Source: CAZOOK01 sp964581385 (GTDB lineage: Bacteria > Pseudomonadota > Gammaproteobacteria > Nevskiales > Nevskiaceae). From it: a stretch of 64,000 nt of DNA. Position numbers and translations under genes: made by a program. Position 1 is the first letter of the stretch, and every line of letters begins with the position of its first letter. The DNA lies in NCBI GenBank assembly GCA_964581385.1, contig CAZOOK010000013.1:62001-126000 (forward strand). Direction: 5' to 3'. The notes under the pieces were generated by a model. That model was given only the letters and a program-made list of their open reading frames with translations. It did not search any database and was not told where the DNA came from. Below, piece after piece: positions 1 through 9,277 of the stretch.

Positions 1-1107
1 CGCAACATTGCTGGTCAAGTCATAGCGCAGTGTCAGCTGGTAGTAGGTATCCTTGAGCCGCGTCTGCGGAGCCTCGGAAAGCCCCTGAATAATGGGGGCG
101 AACGGCGAGTTGGGGGGGAGTTCTTCCAAGGCCTTGCTGGTCGCCGACCACTGGTTGGTGTGTCCGACGGTCACCATCGGCAACCACTTGCCGAAGTGCC
201 GGCCAACGGCGACATAGGCGGACGATGATTTATCTCCATAATTGCCGCCAACGTAATCAAGGCCGGCAAATTCAGCGAGCACCTCCCACTTCCAGCGATT
301 GATCTGAACACCCGCAGTGTAGTAGATCTCTATATCGTTACTGAATGCGAGGTCTTTCGCGGCCTGGGGAGAGCTCACCGCGATCGCATTGACGAGTTGG
401 TCCAGCGGAGCGACGCCGGTGATCGACGATTTGTTGGCATTGACAGCGAGGTGGAGAAGCAGCCAGTCATTGTAGGTGGCCTCCTGCAAAAGGCCGACGC
501 CGTTGTGATTGGTAAGCGTCACCGTTAATCCATTAGGGGTAAATTGGTTCGGAGGTTGGTTGTCCGTTACAACGGAGCTTCCGAATGTAAACTGCGAAAG
601 CAGATACCAATCGCCGGCCGATCCCTGCGCACTCAGATTGAGGCCATCGAGCGTATTATTCTGGATGATGTACAAGGATGGCGGCAGCGTGATCCAGGGA
701 TAGGCTTCGCCGACAAAGAGATAATCCGAATACAGGTATTGCGGCACTTGCAAACGCCCGCCCTTGAGCGCGAAAGTGTCGTTGAACCGGTAATTCAGAT
801 AAGCCCATTGGAATTTGGGCTGGAAATCGTCCGATCCGCGCGCCAGTATCTGCGCGACGGCAGTGACCGAATCGGCGAGACCGGCGGAGGCCTGCAAAGC
901 GAAATTCGATTCCGGCTGGAAACTGGGGTCCGAAGAATAGCCGGAAGGCTGAGAAAAAGGGCCTCCGGTGGGAAAGGGCCGGTCATTGGCGAATATAAAG
1001 CCGGCAACCGTTTGCCCATATCCATGAAACGCAACATCGGCGTGGGCGGTGGAGATGCCTAGGGCGCAGATACAACCGATGAGGCTCGCTACGCGTTTTT
1101 GGGTCAC
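1..1107 (-). CDS. Outer-membrane porin-like protein (3' end beyond window)
   Basis: The frame runs open from a GTG at 1107 to the window edge (369 codons, no stop), so the C-terminus is missing. A purine-rich Shine-Dalgarno (GGGAGAAAGG) lies just upstream. The first 23 residues form a signal peptide ending in AHA. The mature part has alternating aromatic/polar stretches typical of outer-membrane beta strands, including WAYLNYRFND, LKGGRLQVPQYLYSDY and a PWITLPPSLY segment. That arrangement is known from uncharacterised proteobacterial porins whose barrel carries a conserved GR-x-P-xx-YS motif. It probably sits in the outer membrane as a channel for small organic molecules. The substrate is unknown; the catabolic genes that follow suggest, but do not show, uptake of a hydrophobic growth substrate. 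Confidence 0.65.
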   Translation of the reverse strand, partial: MTQKRVASLIGCICALGISTAHADVAFHGYGQTVAGFIFANDRPFPTGGPFSQPSGYSSDPSFQPESNFALQASAGLADSVTAVAQILARGSDDFQPKFQWAYLNYRFNDTFALKGGRLQVPQYLYSDYLFVGEAYPWITLPPSLYIIQNNTLDGLNLSAQGSAGDWYLLSQFTFGSSVVTDNQPPNQFTPNGLTVTLTNHNGVGLLQEATYNDWLLLHLAVNANKSSITGVAPLDQLVNAIAVSSPQAAKDLAFSNDIEIYYTAGVQINRWKWEVLAEFAGLDYVGGNYGDKSSSAYVAVGRHFGKWLPMVTVGHTNQWSATSKALEELPPNSPFAPIIQGLSEAPQTRLKDTYYQLTLRYDLTSNVA

Positions 1108-1384
1108 TTCGCCTTTCTCCCTGACTGCTTGATGACTTATGGAACCCTCGGCTGCTCGAGGTCACGCACGTTACGATGCAAAGATTCGCACCTGCTTTCT
1201 TCTTCTCATCTTCCTCTTTATCGCATCCTCTCTTTGTATTTTCAAACCCGTCCACCGTCAAAAAACTGAGGCATTCGGTGGTAATTTGATCGGGAGGACT
1301 GAGTCATCATGTGTTGGATAGTTAAGTATAGCAACACAGCACAGCCCAGTTCTTCAGGGCGTAGGTTTTGGCAACTCGTCGGGC

Positions 1385-1595
1385 GGGAACAGCGCAGCGT
1401 GTCACTGCCGGGACAACTCCGTGGCGGAAGGCTTCTTTGCAACCCTCAAGAATAAATTGATCTTCGACTGCGATGATCACGCTCGCGATCGGGCTCGCGT
1501 GGGGACTTCGAGTAGATCCGGGGCGCTCTGCAACCCGCAGCGCATCCATCAAAAGCCGGGTTATTGTTCGCCATTGGCTGTTGAAACTCTGCCGG
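1385..1595 (+). pseudogene. IS3-family transposase C-terminal remnant
   Basis: A short stretch translates to the end of an IS3-family (rve integrase) transposase: DNSVAEGFFATLKNKLIFD, then NPQRIHQKPGYCSP. In intact relatives the Glu of VAEGFF is the last catalytic residue of the DDE triad, and the NPQRIH-GYRSP block is near the C-terminus. Only about 60 codons are recognisable. There is no N-terminal half, no orfA and no terminal repeats that I can see, and the middle (the usual EGFYN region) is degraded to SRSGALCN. It is a dead relic of an insertion between the porin and araC genes. The rest of the 1108-1793 gap holds nothing else that I recognise. Confidence 0.6.
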
Positions 1596-1793
1596 CGGCA
1601 GCCAAATTGCGATGCCCGTTATTTCCGGGCCGGTTCAATCTGACCTCTTTTCCGCTTCCTTTTCGCCCATCGTTTAATTGACTTGTTAATCAACATTGAT
1701 GAGCATTAGCTATCAGATAGTTTGGCACCCGGCAGTTTGCTGCATTGCACACAGCTGGAATGGTGGTGGTGGAAAGATGAGGAGAGGGGATTA

Positions 1794-2660
1794 ATGGCAG
1801 GCCCGGCACAACATTCGCTAACCATCGACGCGGAAATTCGCGTGCCGGTGGCGAAGGCGCAGCTCGTCCATTTCCACATGGCTGGCCCGGCCGACAACCT
1901 GCTGCGCGACGAGGAAGCCTATTGGCTGGATCTGTGTCTGACGCCGCGGCCACCGAACGCGCGCGCCTGTTACCCGGATCGCTGGAGTCCACACCGCTTC
2001 GAGCGTTTGGGCAACGTGTTCCTCGTGCCCGCGGGGGAATCCATGCAGGCGCGAAGCGATGGAAATATCTCGCAAGCGTCGATCCTTTGCCATCTGCATC
2101 CGGAACCGATCCGCAAGTGGTTCGATGGCGATCTGCAGTGGACCGATCGGCGCCTGGGGTCGAGCCTCGACATCCCGGACGCCACTATTCGCAGCCTGCT
2201 GCTGAGGCTGGCCGCCGAGCTGCGGCATCCGGGCTTCGCCAGTCCGACGCTCGTCGAGCTGATCGCGGCGCAGCTGGCCATCGAGGTGAGCCGCTATTGC
2301 GCCAGCATCACCGAGCACACCGGCTGCCGCGGGCTTGCCCCGTGGCGCCTGCGGTTGATCGATGAACGCTTGCAAGAGGTGCGGCTGGCGCCGACGCTGA
2401 CCGACCTCGCCGACCTGTGCCAGCTCTCGGTGCGGCAGCTCACGCGGGGCTTCCGTGCCAGCCGCGGCTGTTCCATCGGCGACCATGTGGCCGCCAGCCA
2501 GCTCGACCACGCCAAACGCCTCCTGGCTTCGGATCAGAGCGTGAAGGCAGTCAGCTACTCATTGGGTTTCGCCTCGCCTTCCGCGTTCTGCTTCGCATTC
2601 CGTCGGGCCGCCGGGCAGACGCCGCGTCAGTACCGGCAGGAAGTACTGAAGAGACATTGA
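1794..2660 (+). CDS. AraC-family transcriptional regulator
   Basis: A 288-residue regulator with a variable N-terminal sensing region and a C-terminal AraC/XylS double helix-turn-helix: RLIDERLQE...TLTDLADLCQLSVRQLTRGFRAS followed by LLASDQSVKAVSYSLGFASPSAFCFAFRRAAGQTPRQYR. The SxxxFxxxFRRxxGxTPxxYR end is the family signature. The ATG at 1794 is chosen because GGAGAGGGG lies 3-12 bases upstream; an earlier ATG at 1722 has no such site. It is a paralogue of the regulator at 9416-10306 (shared blocks such as LxWT-RL-SL, CPWRL-LI-ER, SVRQLxRxFRAS). The two flank the catabolic run between them and may both control it. Effector unknown. Confidence 0.85.
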   Translation: MAGPAQHSLTIDAEIRVPVAKAQLVHFHMAGPADNLLRDEEAYWLDLCLTPRPPNARACYPDRWSPHRFERLGNVFLVPAGESMQARSDGNISQASILCHLHPEPIRKWFDGDLQWTDRRLGSSLDIPDATIRSLLLRLAAELRHPGFASPTLVELIAAQLAIEVSRYCASITEHTGCRGLAPWRLRLIDERLQEVRLAPTLTDLADLCQLSVRQLTRGFRASRGCSIGDHVAASQLDHAKRLLASDQSVKAVSYSLGFASPSAFCFAFRRAAGQTPRQYRQEVLKRH

Positions 2661-2781
2661 CGCGTGTCGCCGCTCGCGCTGGATGGACCGGCGCGTCGCG
2701 TTACGCCGCAGCCTTTCGCCGAACCTACGGTGCTCTACGCCGCAGCCGCGCTAACGCCAGCCGGCATCTTACGGACACGCC

Positions 2782-3393
2782 CTACGCAGGTTTCCCGCCA
2801 TCCGGACGGTCGCGGGCCGGCAGGCAATCGCGAAAGGTATCGGATGTCTTCCACGCCGGAACCGGCGGGATGTGGCCCACTCGTGGCGCATACGTCGAAT
2901 ACTCCACCAGTTGCATGCGATGGATGTAGCGGGGGCAATTCGGAAAGATTCGCGTTGCCGTGACTCGGATGATGAACGCCGAATCCGGGAACTCGGCGCG
3001 TAGAGGATCATACTCACTGACCTTCGCCGTGCCGTTCACCCGAATCCGTTTCTGATTTTCGAAATCCGGAAATATCAGCCCGACATGGGGATTGACCATG
3101 ACATTTCCCCACGACCGGTACATGCCGTTGCCGTCGTAATCAGGGATGGCGAGTGTGTGGTCGTCGAGGACGCGCACGAACCCGGGTAAACCGCCTTTAT
3201 AGGAACAGTCCGGATGGCCGTGCGCATCGGCTGTCGCAATGAAGAACATGGAGGAGCGTTCGATGAACGCCTGGTCTTCCTTGGTAAACGCCGTCCTAAC
3301 GCTGACCCGCTCCAGGCGATCCGCCAGAGCTCGCGTTTCGCGCAGATCCTGCAGTTGCCGCATGCCCTCGTGGTACATCGGATCGTCTTCCAT
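2782..3393 (-). CDS. Pyridoxamine 5'-phosphate oxidase-family flavoprotein
   Basis: A 203-residue protein of the split-barrel FMN-binding (PNPOx-like) superfamily. The core includes FIERSSMFFIATADAHGHPDCSYKGGLPGFVRVLDDHTLAIPDYDGNGMYRSWGNVMVNPHVGLIFPDF, with the conserved FIATxDxxGxPxxSxKGG and NPxxGLIFxDF blocks seen in small FMN-dependent oxidoreductases of this group. The substrate cannot be told from sequence. It is the last gene of a same-strand run with the acyl-CoA dehydrogenase 194 bp upstream, so it could supply reduced flavin chemistry to that pathway, but the gap leaves co-transcription open. About 120 bp separate its end from the converging araC gene. Confidence 0.75.
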   Translation of the reverse strand: MEDDPMYHEGMRQLQDLRETRALADRLERVSVRTAFTKEDQAFIERSSMFFIATADAHGHPDCSYKGGLPGFVRVLDDHTLAIPDYDGNGMYRSWGNVMVNPHVGLIFPDFENQKRIRVNGTAKVSEYDPLRAEFPDSAFIIRVTATRIFPNCPRYIHRMQLVEYSTYAPRVGHIPPVPAWKTSDTFRDCLPARDRPDGGKPA

Positions 3394-3587
3394 CGTTCCT
3401 CCGGGCAGCTCGCGTGTGGGCTGGGATGGAGCGTAACGGAATCCGGGTAATGATCAAACCTGAAAAGATTCCAGTTCTGCTATTTCTCCGTGCGAAGCTG
3501 GGTTTCGCTACGTGTCGGCCCAGCTGTGCCAGCGGCCCGGAACCCTTCCCTGTCCAGGAAAGAATCGCCGGGCATGGTATTCACTCT

Positions 3588-5795
3588 TCAGGCCCGGCTA
3601 CGCGGAAGTCCGAGGCGGCGTTCAGCGACCATGCTGCGCAGCACTTCGCTGGTGCCGCCATAAATCGTCGTGGCGGTGGAATGGCGGTAACCCTTCTCCA
3701 CCAGTCCCAGACCTTCTTTGCCACGTAGCAGCGACTGCGGCGCGGCGAGGTCCAATAGGTCGGCGGAGTCGACGATGAAGGATTCAGTTGAAAACACTTT
3801 CGAGGCCGGCCCATACGCCAGATCCGGAAGCCCTGCGAGTCGGGTTCCGAGTACGCGGCCGGATAGTGCTTCGCTGATACGGGCGTTGGCGTAGGTTTTC
3901 GCTAGACGCGCGAGCACATTGGAGTCTTCGATCAACGGCCGGCCATCGCGCCGTTCGCTGCGCGCCCAGTTGGCGACGATGCCGGCCATTTCGCGCACGA
4001 GGATGTGATAGTAGCCGCCGCTCTGTTCCATGGTCAGCGCGGAGGCCAGCACCTTGGCGCCGGCGTTGATCTCGCCCATGCGGTATCTATCTTCGACGCG
4101 CACGTCCGAATAGAACGTCGCATTGGTTCGTTCATCCATGAAGGTGTGGACTGGCGTGATCTCGATGCCCGGCTTGTTCAGCGGTACCAGGAAGACCGTG
4201 ATGCCCTTGTGCTTGGGTGCGTCGGGATCGGTGCGCGTGATCAGGATCACGTAGCTGGCGAGCTCGGCGCCGGATGTGAACATCTTCGCGCCGTTGATGA
4301 TCCAGTCCTTGCCGTCGCGCACTGCGCGCGTCTTCGCAGCGAACACGTCCGAGCCGCCGGAGGGTTCGGTGTAGCCGAGGCAAGCGCTGATCTCGCCGCG
4401 GCCCATACGCAACAGCACTTCTTCCTGCAATTCCGGCGAGCCGAATTTCTGCACGACGTGGCCAATCATCGCCGTGGTGCTGCGCGGCAGGCCGGCATAG
4501 CCGACTTCCTGCCATACGGTGAGGCTGGCGCGGGTCGAGTCCGGATCGGCGCCCCGGCCGCCCCACTTCACCGGCCAGTCGGGGTAGAGCAGACCCGCAG
4601 CGCCGAGCGCGCGGTGCACCTCCCAATCGTGCGACTCGAAATTGTGATCCACCAGGTTGTGCTTGCTGGGATCGAGGATGCGCTTGAACAGCGCGCGAGT
4701 TTCCTCCGCGAGCTCCTTTCCACCTTCCGGCGGATAGAAGTCAACCTCCACCACGCCGGGGTCCGGCAGCGCCGCCTCTTCACCGAGCAACAGACGACGG
4801 CCGGCACGAACCAGCTCCATCTGTGGATCGCCCAGAGTCAGTGCCCAGGCCTTGGCGCGGCGGTGATACATCTGAATGTCGTACTCGAGCGACAGGCCGT
4901 AGCCGCCGAAGGTGTGCAACGCATGCGCCACGCAGTTGGTGGCGGTGCGCACGCTCCACCAGAACAGCATCGACACCGTGGCGGCGGCTTCCGGGTGTCC
5001 GTCTGCGATCGCGCGCAGCGTCCACCACAGGAGCATGCCGGCGCCATCGGCATCGATCGCGTCGTTGGCGAGCGGATGCGCAATGCCTTGGTTTGCGCCG
5101 ATCGGTTGGCCAAAGGCGATGCGCTCGCAGGCATATACCGCTGCCATCGATAGCGCTTCTTTCGACAGGCCGATGAGCGCCGCAGAAGTCAGTAGCTTCC
5201 ACTCCTCGATTCCAGCGGCCCAGATCTTGGCGGCATTGGCACCGCTCGCGACCACGTGGCGCTCGCTCTTACCCAGCTCGAATATGCCGATGGCCGATCC
5301 CCCCAGCGTCGCCGGCGCTGCCAGCGGCGAAGCGGGAACCTCGATAGCGATTTCCTTGCCGTTGAAAGTGAGAATGCCTTTCGCAACCGCCCCGCCGGGG
5401 ACCAACTGCGTTTCACCCGGTTTGGTTTCACGGATCGCCAGAGTCAGCACAGTCTGGCCGTCTTTGACCTTATCGATCCACTGATGCGCCGTAGCACCGC
5501 CGAGTTGCCCCAGAATGCGCAGGGCGGCGACCGATTCCGCCAGCGGTGCAGATGCGAGCCGGCGGCCAGCCTGCTCCATCATCAGACAGGCATCAAACAG
5601 GCCCATGCCGCCGCCACCGGCATCAGCCGACAGCCGCAGGAAGGGCGCTTCGATGGCGACCAGCTCGCGCCACAGTACTGGGTCGAAACCCACTGGTTCC
5701 GACGCACGCACGCGGGCCGGCGCGGATTCTGTGGCAAAGAACCGTTCGAACATTTCCAGGACGGGCCGACTTTCGTCGGGGAGCGCAAGCTTCAT
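3588..5795 (-). CDS. Fused two-domain acyl-CoA dehydrogenase
   Basis: At 735 residues this is about twice the usual acyl-CoA dehydrogenase length. Residues 1-350 form one degenerate ACAD unit (MKLALPDESRPVLEMF..., GYGLSLEYDIQMYHRRAKA). Residues about 355-735 form a second, better conserved unit with ACLGYTEPSGGSD, FTSGAELASYVILITRTD and the C-terminal TIYGGTSEVLRSMVAERRLGLPR. Such fusions are known from actinobacterial and proteobacterial steroid side-chain catabolism (FadE34-like), where the two halves mimic an alpha-beta heterodimer. The second domain has YGGTSE where medium-chain enzymes place their catalytic Glu, so the base is probably elsewhere, as in isovaleryl-CoA types. It would introduce a 2,3-double bond into an acyl-CoA, with FAD as cofactor. 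The ATG at 5795 follows an AT-rich promoter-like gap of 182 bp. Confidence 0.85.
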   Translation of the reverse strand: MKLALPDESRPVLEMFERFFATESAPARVRASEPVGFDPVLWRELVAIEAPFLRLSADAGGGGMGLFDACLMMEQAGRRLASAPLAESVAALRILGQLGGATAHQWIDKVKDGQTVLTLAIRETKPGETQLVPGGAVAKGILTFNGKEIAIEVPASPLAAPATLGGSAIGIFELGKSERHVVASGANAAKIWAAGIEEWKLLTSAALIGLSKEALSMAAVYACERIAFGQPIGANQGIAHPLANDAIDADGAGMLLWWTLRAIADGHPEAAATVSMLFWWSVRTATNCVAHALHTFGGYGLSLEYDIQMYHRRAKAWALTLGDPQMELVRAGRRLLLGEEAALPDPGVVEVDFYPPEGGKELAEETRALFKRILDPSKHNLVDHNFESHDWEVHRALGAAGLLYPDWPVKWGGRGADPDSTRASLTVWQEVGYAGLPRSTTAMIGHVVQKFGSPELQEEVLLRMGRGEISACLGYTEPSGGSDVFAAKTRAVRDGKDWIINGAKMFTSGAELASYVILITRTDPDAPKHKGITVFLVPLNKPGIEITPVHTFMDERTNATFYSDVRVEDRYRMGEINAGAKVLASALTMEQSGGYYHILVREMAGIVANWARSERRDGRPLIEDSNVLARLAKTYANARISEALSGRVLGTRLAGLPDLAYGPASKVFSTESFIVDSADLLDLAAPQSLLRGKEGLGLVEKGYRHSTATTIYGGTSEVLRSMVAERRLGLPRSRA

Positions 5796-5977
5796 ACAAT
5801 CAATCCTCTAAAGTTAACTACTTTCCGGGCCAAAAATAACGTCTGCCAGATTATGACGTACTGCGAGTCGTGAACCTCCGAAGCTTGCCAACTATTGCCA
5901 TCAGATGCACTGCCGCTGACTTCGCCGGTCAATGCATTCCGCAAGTTTCCGGACGATCAGCCCGGCTATGCGATCGC

Positions 5978-7102
5978 TCAAGCAATTCTCAGGACACTTC
6001 GGTAAATATATAAGATCAGATCGGCATGTCCGCGCGCACCCATCTTGGCGTAGATTTTTTTTGAGTAGGTGCGTGCCGATCCTTCGGTGAGATTCAGTTG
6101 TTCCGCCGCCTCGGCGATGCTCAGTCCCCGGCCCAGCGCCAGCGCCAACCTTGCCTCGCTGGGGAGCAAGTCAAATAACTGGGCGAGCTGCTCGCAGCGA
6201 TCTGCCGCCAGCGAACCATCGCTATGAACATAGGCGACTACGGCCGGAACCGATTTGGCAGATATCGAGTTTCGGTTGGCCGGAACCAGTAGCATGTCCA
6301 GCCAGGGATCGCGACTCAGAATCATCGCGCGCGGCCTCGCGCTTTGATCGTTGGCCAGAGCCTTAATCACGTCCAGAATCTCGCGCCCTTTTTTTGGCGT
6401 GGCTCCCTTGAGAACGCCCCGTGCATCCCGACGCAAGGCGCCGGACTTATCGAGTATGGATTGGCCCTGAGCATCCGCTTCCAGCACGTGGCCGCCTGCG
6501 TCGAGCGTGATCCAGCCGAAACTAAGGCGCTGGATCGCGTCCCCGGCGAGCACGGCATTCGTCCTTTCTCGCTCGAGCGCAACAAAGCTGCGAAGAACGC
6601 TGCGCAAGAAAGGTGCAATGGAGTTCAGCAGAGCGTCGTCCTTAAGTTCGAAATCCGACTTGCGCCGTGTAATCGTGAGCCAAGCGTTGACGCCGCTCGG
6701 TTCGATAATCCGCATCATCCGGGCCGCATTCATGCCGCTGGGGGCCATGACCGCTTTCAGGTAGGCCGCGTGGGCGGGATTGTTGCTTCGCAGCAGCTCG
6801 CCGAGCGCGTAGACGCGACCTTCGCTCATTTCGTGATAGGGCGTCGGGTCTCGTTTGTAGAAGCTGTCCCGGTAGAGCTGCTGGATGACCGGCGGGCATC
6901 TCTTGCCCGTGAAAAGATGAAACACGGTGTTCGACGGCAATCCCTGGGGTCGAAAGACGAGACTCGCGTAGTCCGCCCGCGTGCGCTGGCGCAGCTCCTG
7001 CAAAAAAGTCGACCACAGCGGTGTTTCGAATGCTCCGTTGATCAGCGAGAGCAACAGATCGGTGGTCTTTCCGGATTCCACCACGAGGTCTCGACTTCCC
7101 AT
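5978..7102 (-). CDS. LuxR-family transcriptional regulator
   Basis: A 374-residue protein with a long N-terminal region of no clear domain and a C-terminal LuxR-type helix-turn-helix: LPSEARLALALGRGLSIAEAAEQLNLTEGSARTYSKKIYAKMGARGHADLILYIYR. The LS-x-AEAAExL-x-xTxGxARxYxKxIYxKxG pattern is the DNA-recognition unit. No response-regulator receiver or autoinducer pocket motif is obvious. It lies inside the catabolic run, 93 bp after the DapB-like gene. Its ATG (7102) sits inside a palindrome (TTCCCATTTGGGAA, 7096-7109) that recurs upstream of the SDR gene, so it may regulate itself and that operon. No good Shine-Dalgarno is visible. Confidence 0.8.
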   Translation of the reverse strand: MGSRDLVVESGKTTDLLLSLINGAFETPLWSTFLQELRQRTRADYASLVFRPQGLPSNTVFHLFTGKRCPPVIQQLYRDSFYKRDPTPYHEMSEGRVYALGELLRSNNPAHAAYLKAVMAPSGMNAARMMRIIEPSGVNAWLTITRRKSDFELKDDALLNSIAPFLRSVLRSFVALERERTNAVLAGDAIQRLSFGWITLDAGGHVLEADAQGQSILDKSGALRRDARGVLKGATPKKGREILDVIKALANDQSARPRAMILSRDPWLDMLLVPANRNSISAKSVPAVVAYVHSDGSLAADRCEQLAQLFDLLPSEARLALALGRGLSIAEAAEQLNLTEGSARTYSKKIYAKMGARGHADLILYIYRSVLRIA

Positions 7103-7109
7103 TTGGGAA
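7096..7109. promoter_or_regulatory. Candidate operator overlapping luxR start
   Basis: TTCCCATTTGGGAA is an inverted repeat with 6-bp arms and a 2-bp centre. It covers the luxR start codon. It differs at one central base from the core of the palindrome at 9278-9297. A repressor bound here would block transcription or translation of its own gene. This is inferred from recurrence only; which protein binds is not known. Confidence 0.4.
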
Positions 7110-7195
7110 TGTTAGCGCAGCCGCGCCGCTTCGGCGTCAGCCTCTCACCTTAACCGGCGCGCTCAACTCCCGCTGAACGGTGACTAGGATCTCCA

Positions 7196-8257
7196 TTACG
7201 GCCGCACCAGGCCACGGGGTTGCACGATACCCAAGTCGAGATGGGTGACTACACCGGGCTTAGCGTCGCAGACCGCCGGGAGCGCAGTGGCACCGAGCAG
7301 CCCCGTCCAGGGCAGCCCCAGAAAGGGCCGAACGCCATCGGCGTCCGGACGGCTCATGAGCCTTACCTCCAGCGCCGGATCGCCCTCGATCACCACTTGG
7401 TAGCGGCTGTCGATATCCCATTTGGGTTCAACGTTTTCGCCCATCGTCCAGTAGAAGTGATAGGTGAGCAGCGGCTTGCCGTCGGCCCACGCCGTCCATT
7501 CATAATGCTGGCCCGCAACCGTTCCTTTGCGGATGACGCCGCTGGGGGGCAGGCCCACGCCCACGCTGTAAGGGATGTCCTTCGTGGCCTTGGCGACTTC
7601 AAGCTTCGTCGTGACCTTCTCGATCTTCTTGCCCAAGCCTTCGACGACCATCTTCATGGATTGGGCGAAGGCGTAGGGCGCTGCCGGGGAGCGGCTTGGC
7701 TTCGCGAGCAGTTCGTCCGGATCGCGCCCGAAGCCCATGACCTCGGTATAGATCATGGGATTTCTGACCTTATCGATGAACTCATAGATTTGGATGTGAT
7801 CGATCCGATTCATCAGCCGTGTGAGCGTCAGCGGCAGGATATCCCCGGAAAAGCCTGGGTGAACGCCGCATGCGTGATATGACACGCCGCCCTCGCGGCA
7901 GGCCGCTTCGATTTTCTCGAAGTGCTCAGGATAATGCTGTGGCGAGAATGGGCCGCCGACCGAGGCGACGTTTTTGCCAGAGCGCAATAGACGGCAGATC
8001 GTGTCGACGTCCGCCACCAGGGGCGCGTAGTGCACGCAATCGGCGTCCGTAGCGATGATCTTCTCGACGTCGTTTGTCGCGAGCACGCCGGTCTTGGGAC
8101 GGCCGACGATATCTCCCGCGTCCTTGCCGACCTTTTCCGGATTGGTGACCAGCACGGCGACCAGTTCGAAAATCGGATTCTCGATGAAGTGCGTGAGCGC
8201 CGCCTTGCCGACTACGCCGGTCGCCCATTGAATCACGCGATATTTTTTCTGCGACAT
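7196..8257 (-). CDS. DapB-N-domain NAD(P)-dependent oxidoreductase
   Basis: A 353-residue protein starting MSQKKYRVIQWATGVVGKAALTHF, a Rossmann nucleotide-binding start like that of dihydrodipicolinate reductase (GxxG within ATGVVGKAAL). It continues with FELVAVLVTNPEKVGKDAGDIVG, GKNVASVGGPF and HACGVHPGFSGDILPLTLTRLM. The length and C-terminal half place it with the DapB-like amine/diaminopentanoate dehydrogenase-type proteins often annotated near steroid and aromatic catabolism, not with lysine biosynthesis. The ATG at 8257 is preceded by AGAAGG at a proper distance; an upstream in-frame extension has no support and overlaps the SDR gene. It lies 73 bp after the SDR gene, and the two are probably co-transcribed. 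Substrate unknown. Confidence 0.75.
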   Translation of the reverse strand: MSQKKYRVIQWATGVVGKAALTHFIENPIFELVAVLVTNPEKVGKDAGDIVGRPKTGVLATNDVEKIIATDADCVHYAPLVADVDTICRLLRSGKNVASVGGPFSPQHYPEHFEKIEAACREGGVSYHACGVHPGFSGDILPLTLTRLMNRIDHIQIYEFIDKVRNPMIYTEVMGFGRDPDELLAKPSRSPAAPYAFAQSMKMVVEGLGKKIEKVTTKLEVAKATKDIPYSVGVGLPPSGVIRKGTVAGQHYEWTAWADGKPLLTYHFYWTMGENVEPKWDIDSRYQVVIEGDPALEVRLMSRPDADGVRPFLGLPWTGLLGATALPAVCDAKPGVVTHLDLGIVQPRGLVRP

Positions 8258-8330
8258 GGTATGCGCTGCCTTCTTTAAATCACTGCGAGATATGAGTCCT
8301 ACTCCGGGACAGTTTCCGTCCTGGCCCGAA

Positions 8331-9137
8331 TCAGTTGACCGAACGGATCTGTCCACCATCGACGCGATAGTTCGCGCCTGTGACAAAGCCCGACAGCGGA
8401 CTGGCGAGCATGCAGATGACCAGCGCGAGATCCTCCGGAGTTCCCAGCCGGCCAGCCGGCGGCAGATCGAAAACTTTTTCCGCGACCATACGCTTCGTGA
8501 CCTCCTCAATCGTCATATTGGGGTCGCCGTATTTTTTGAGCCCCCACAATTTCATGCCATCGACCATGATGATTCCAGGCGAGACCGTGTTGACCGTAAC
8601 GCCGGCGCCTTTTAGTGAGCCGGCCAGACTGACCGTGAAATTATTCAGCGCAGCCTTCGCGCCGGAATAGTCCGCACCGAGATTATTGGGCTGGACGGCG
8701 ACGGCGCTGGAGATGTTGATGACCCGCCCGAATTTTGCGGTGACCATGTCTGGCACAGCGAGCCGGCACAGCCGCACCGCCGGCAGCGCGTTCGCATGGT
8801 AATTCGAGACCCAGTCCGCCACGCTGATGTCGACTGGAGCCTTCGTCGTGTTTCCCGTCGAACTGCCCCCCGCGTTGTTGACGAGGATTTCGATGCTTCC
8901 GCCGAGCGCGGCCAGGGCCTGAGCGTGGACGGCAGCAGCGCCTTCGTCTGTCGACAGGTCGCCGATGGCGACCCCCGCAGCATTGATATCAGCCGCAACC
9001 TTCTCGGCCCGCTCGCAATTTCGGCCGTGGACAACCACCGCGCAGCCCTCCTTGGCAAGCATGCGGGCGACACCCTTTCCGATCCCGCTGCTGCTACCTG
9101 TGACGAGCGCGCGCCGGCCCTTCAGTTGCAAATCCAT
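8331..9137 (-). CDS. SDR-family NAD(P)-dependent oxidoreductase
   Basis: A classical short-chain dehydrogenase of 268 residues. It shows the cofactor motif TGSSSGIGKG (about residues 14-23), NNAG, the catalytic Ser in ISSA, and the YSGAK catalytic Tyr/Lys pair. The end (TGANYRVDGGQIRSVN) is the usual closing beta strand and substrate loop. Arg and the sequence after the second strand (HGRNCERA) suggest NADP(H) preference, which is inference. It is the first gene of the minus-strand catabolic run. A 20-bp perfect palindrome lies about 140 bp upstream. It probably oxidises or reduces a hydroxyl/keto group on the pathway substrate. Confidence 0.9.
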   Translation of the reverse strand: MDLQLKGRRALVTGSSSGIGKGVARMLAKEGCAVVVHGRNCERAEKVAADINAAGVAIGDLSTDEGAAAVHAQALAALGGSIEILVNNAGGSSTGNTTKAPVDISVADWVSNYHANALPAVRLCRLAVPDMVTAKFGRVINISSAVAVQPNNLGADYSGAKAALNNFTVSLAGSLKGAGVTVNTVSPGIIMVDGMKLWGLKKYGDPNMTIEEVTKRMVAEKVFDLPPAGRLGTPEDLALVICMLASPLSGFVTGANYRVDGGQIRSVN

Positions 9138-9277
9138 GTTGTTCCTCCACTTCGATGTGCTTGATACGCTTGTGCTTCAGTCGGCATTTGCCGAAAAGAG
9201 CACGTTATTCTGCTGATCCGCTTGTCGTCGACGATCAGCATTCGTACAGTTAAGATCACACAGGCGGCCGGCCGGGC

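Noticed and set aside
8258..8509. 84-residue N-terminal extension of the DapB-like protein
   Set aside because: It overlaps the SDR gene, has basic low-complexity sequence and no ribosome site; the ATG at 8257 has one.
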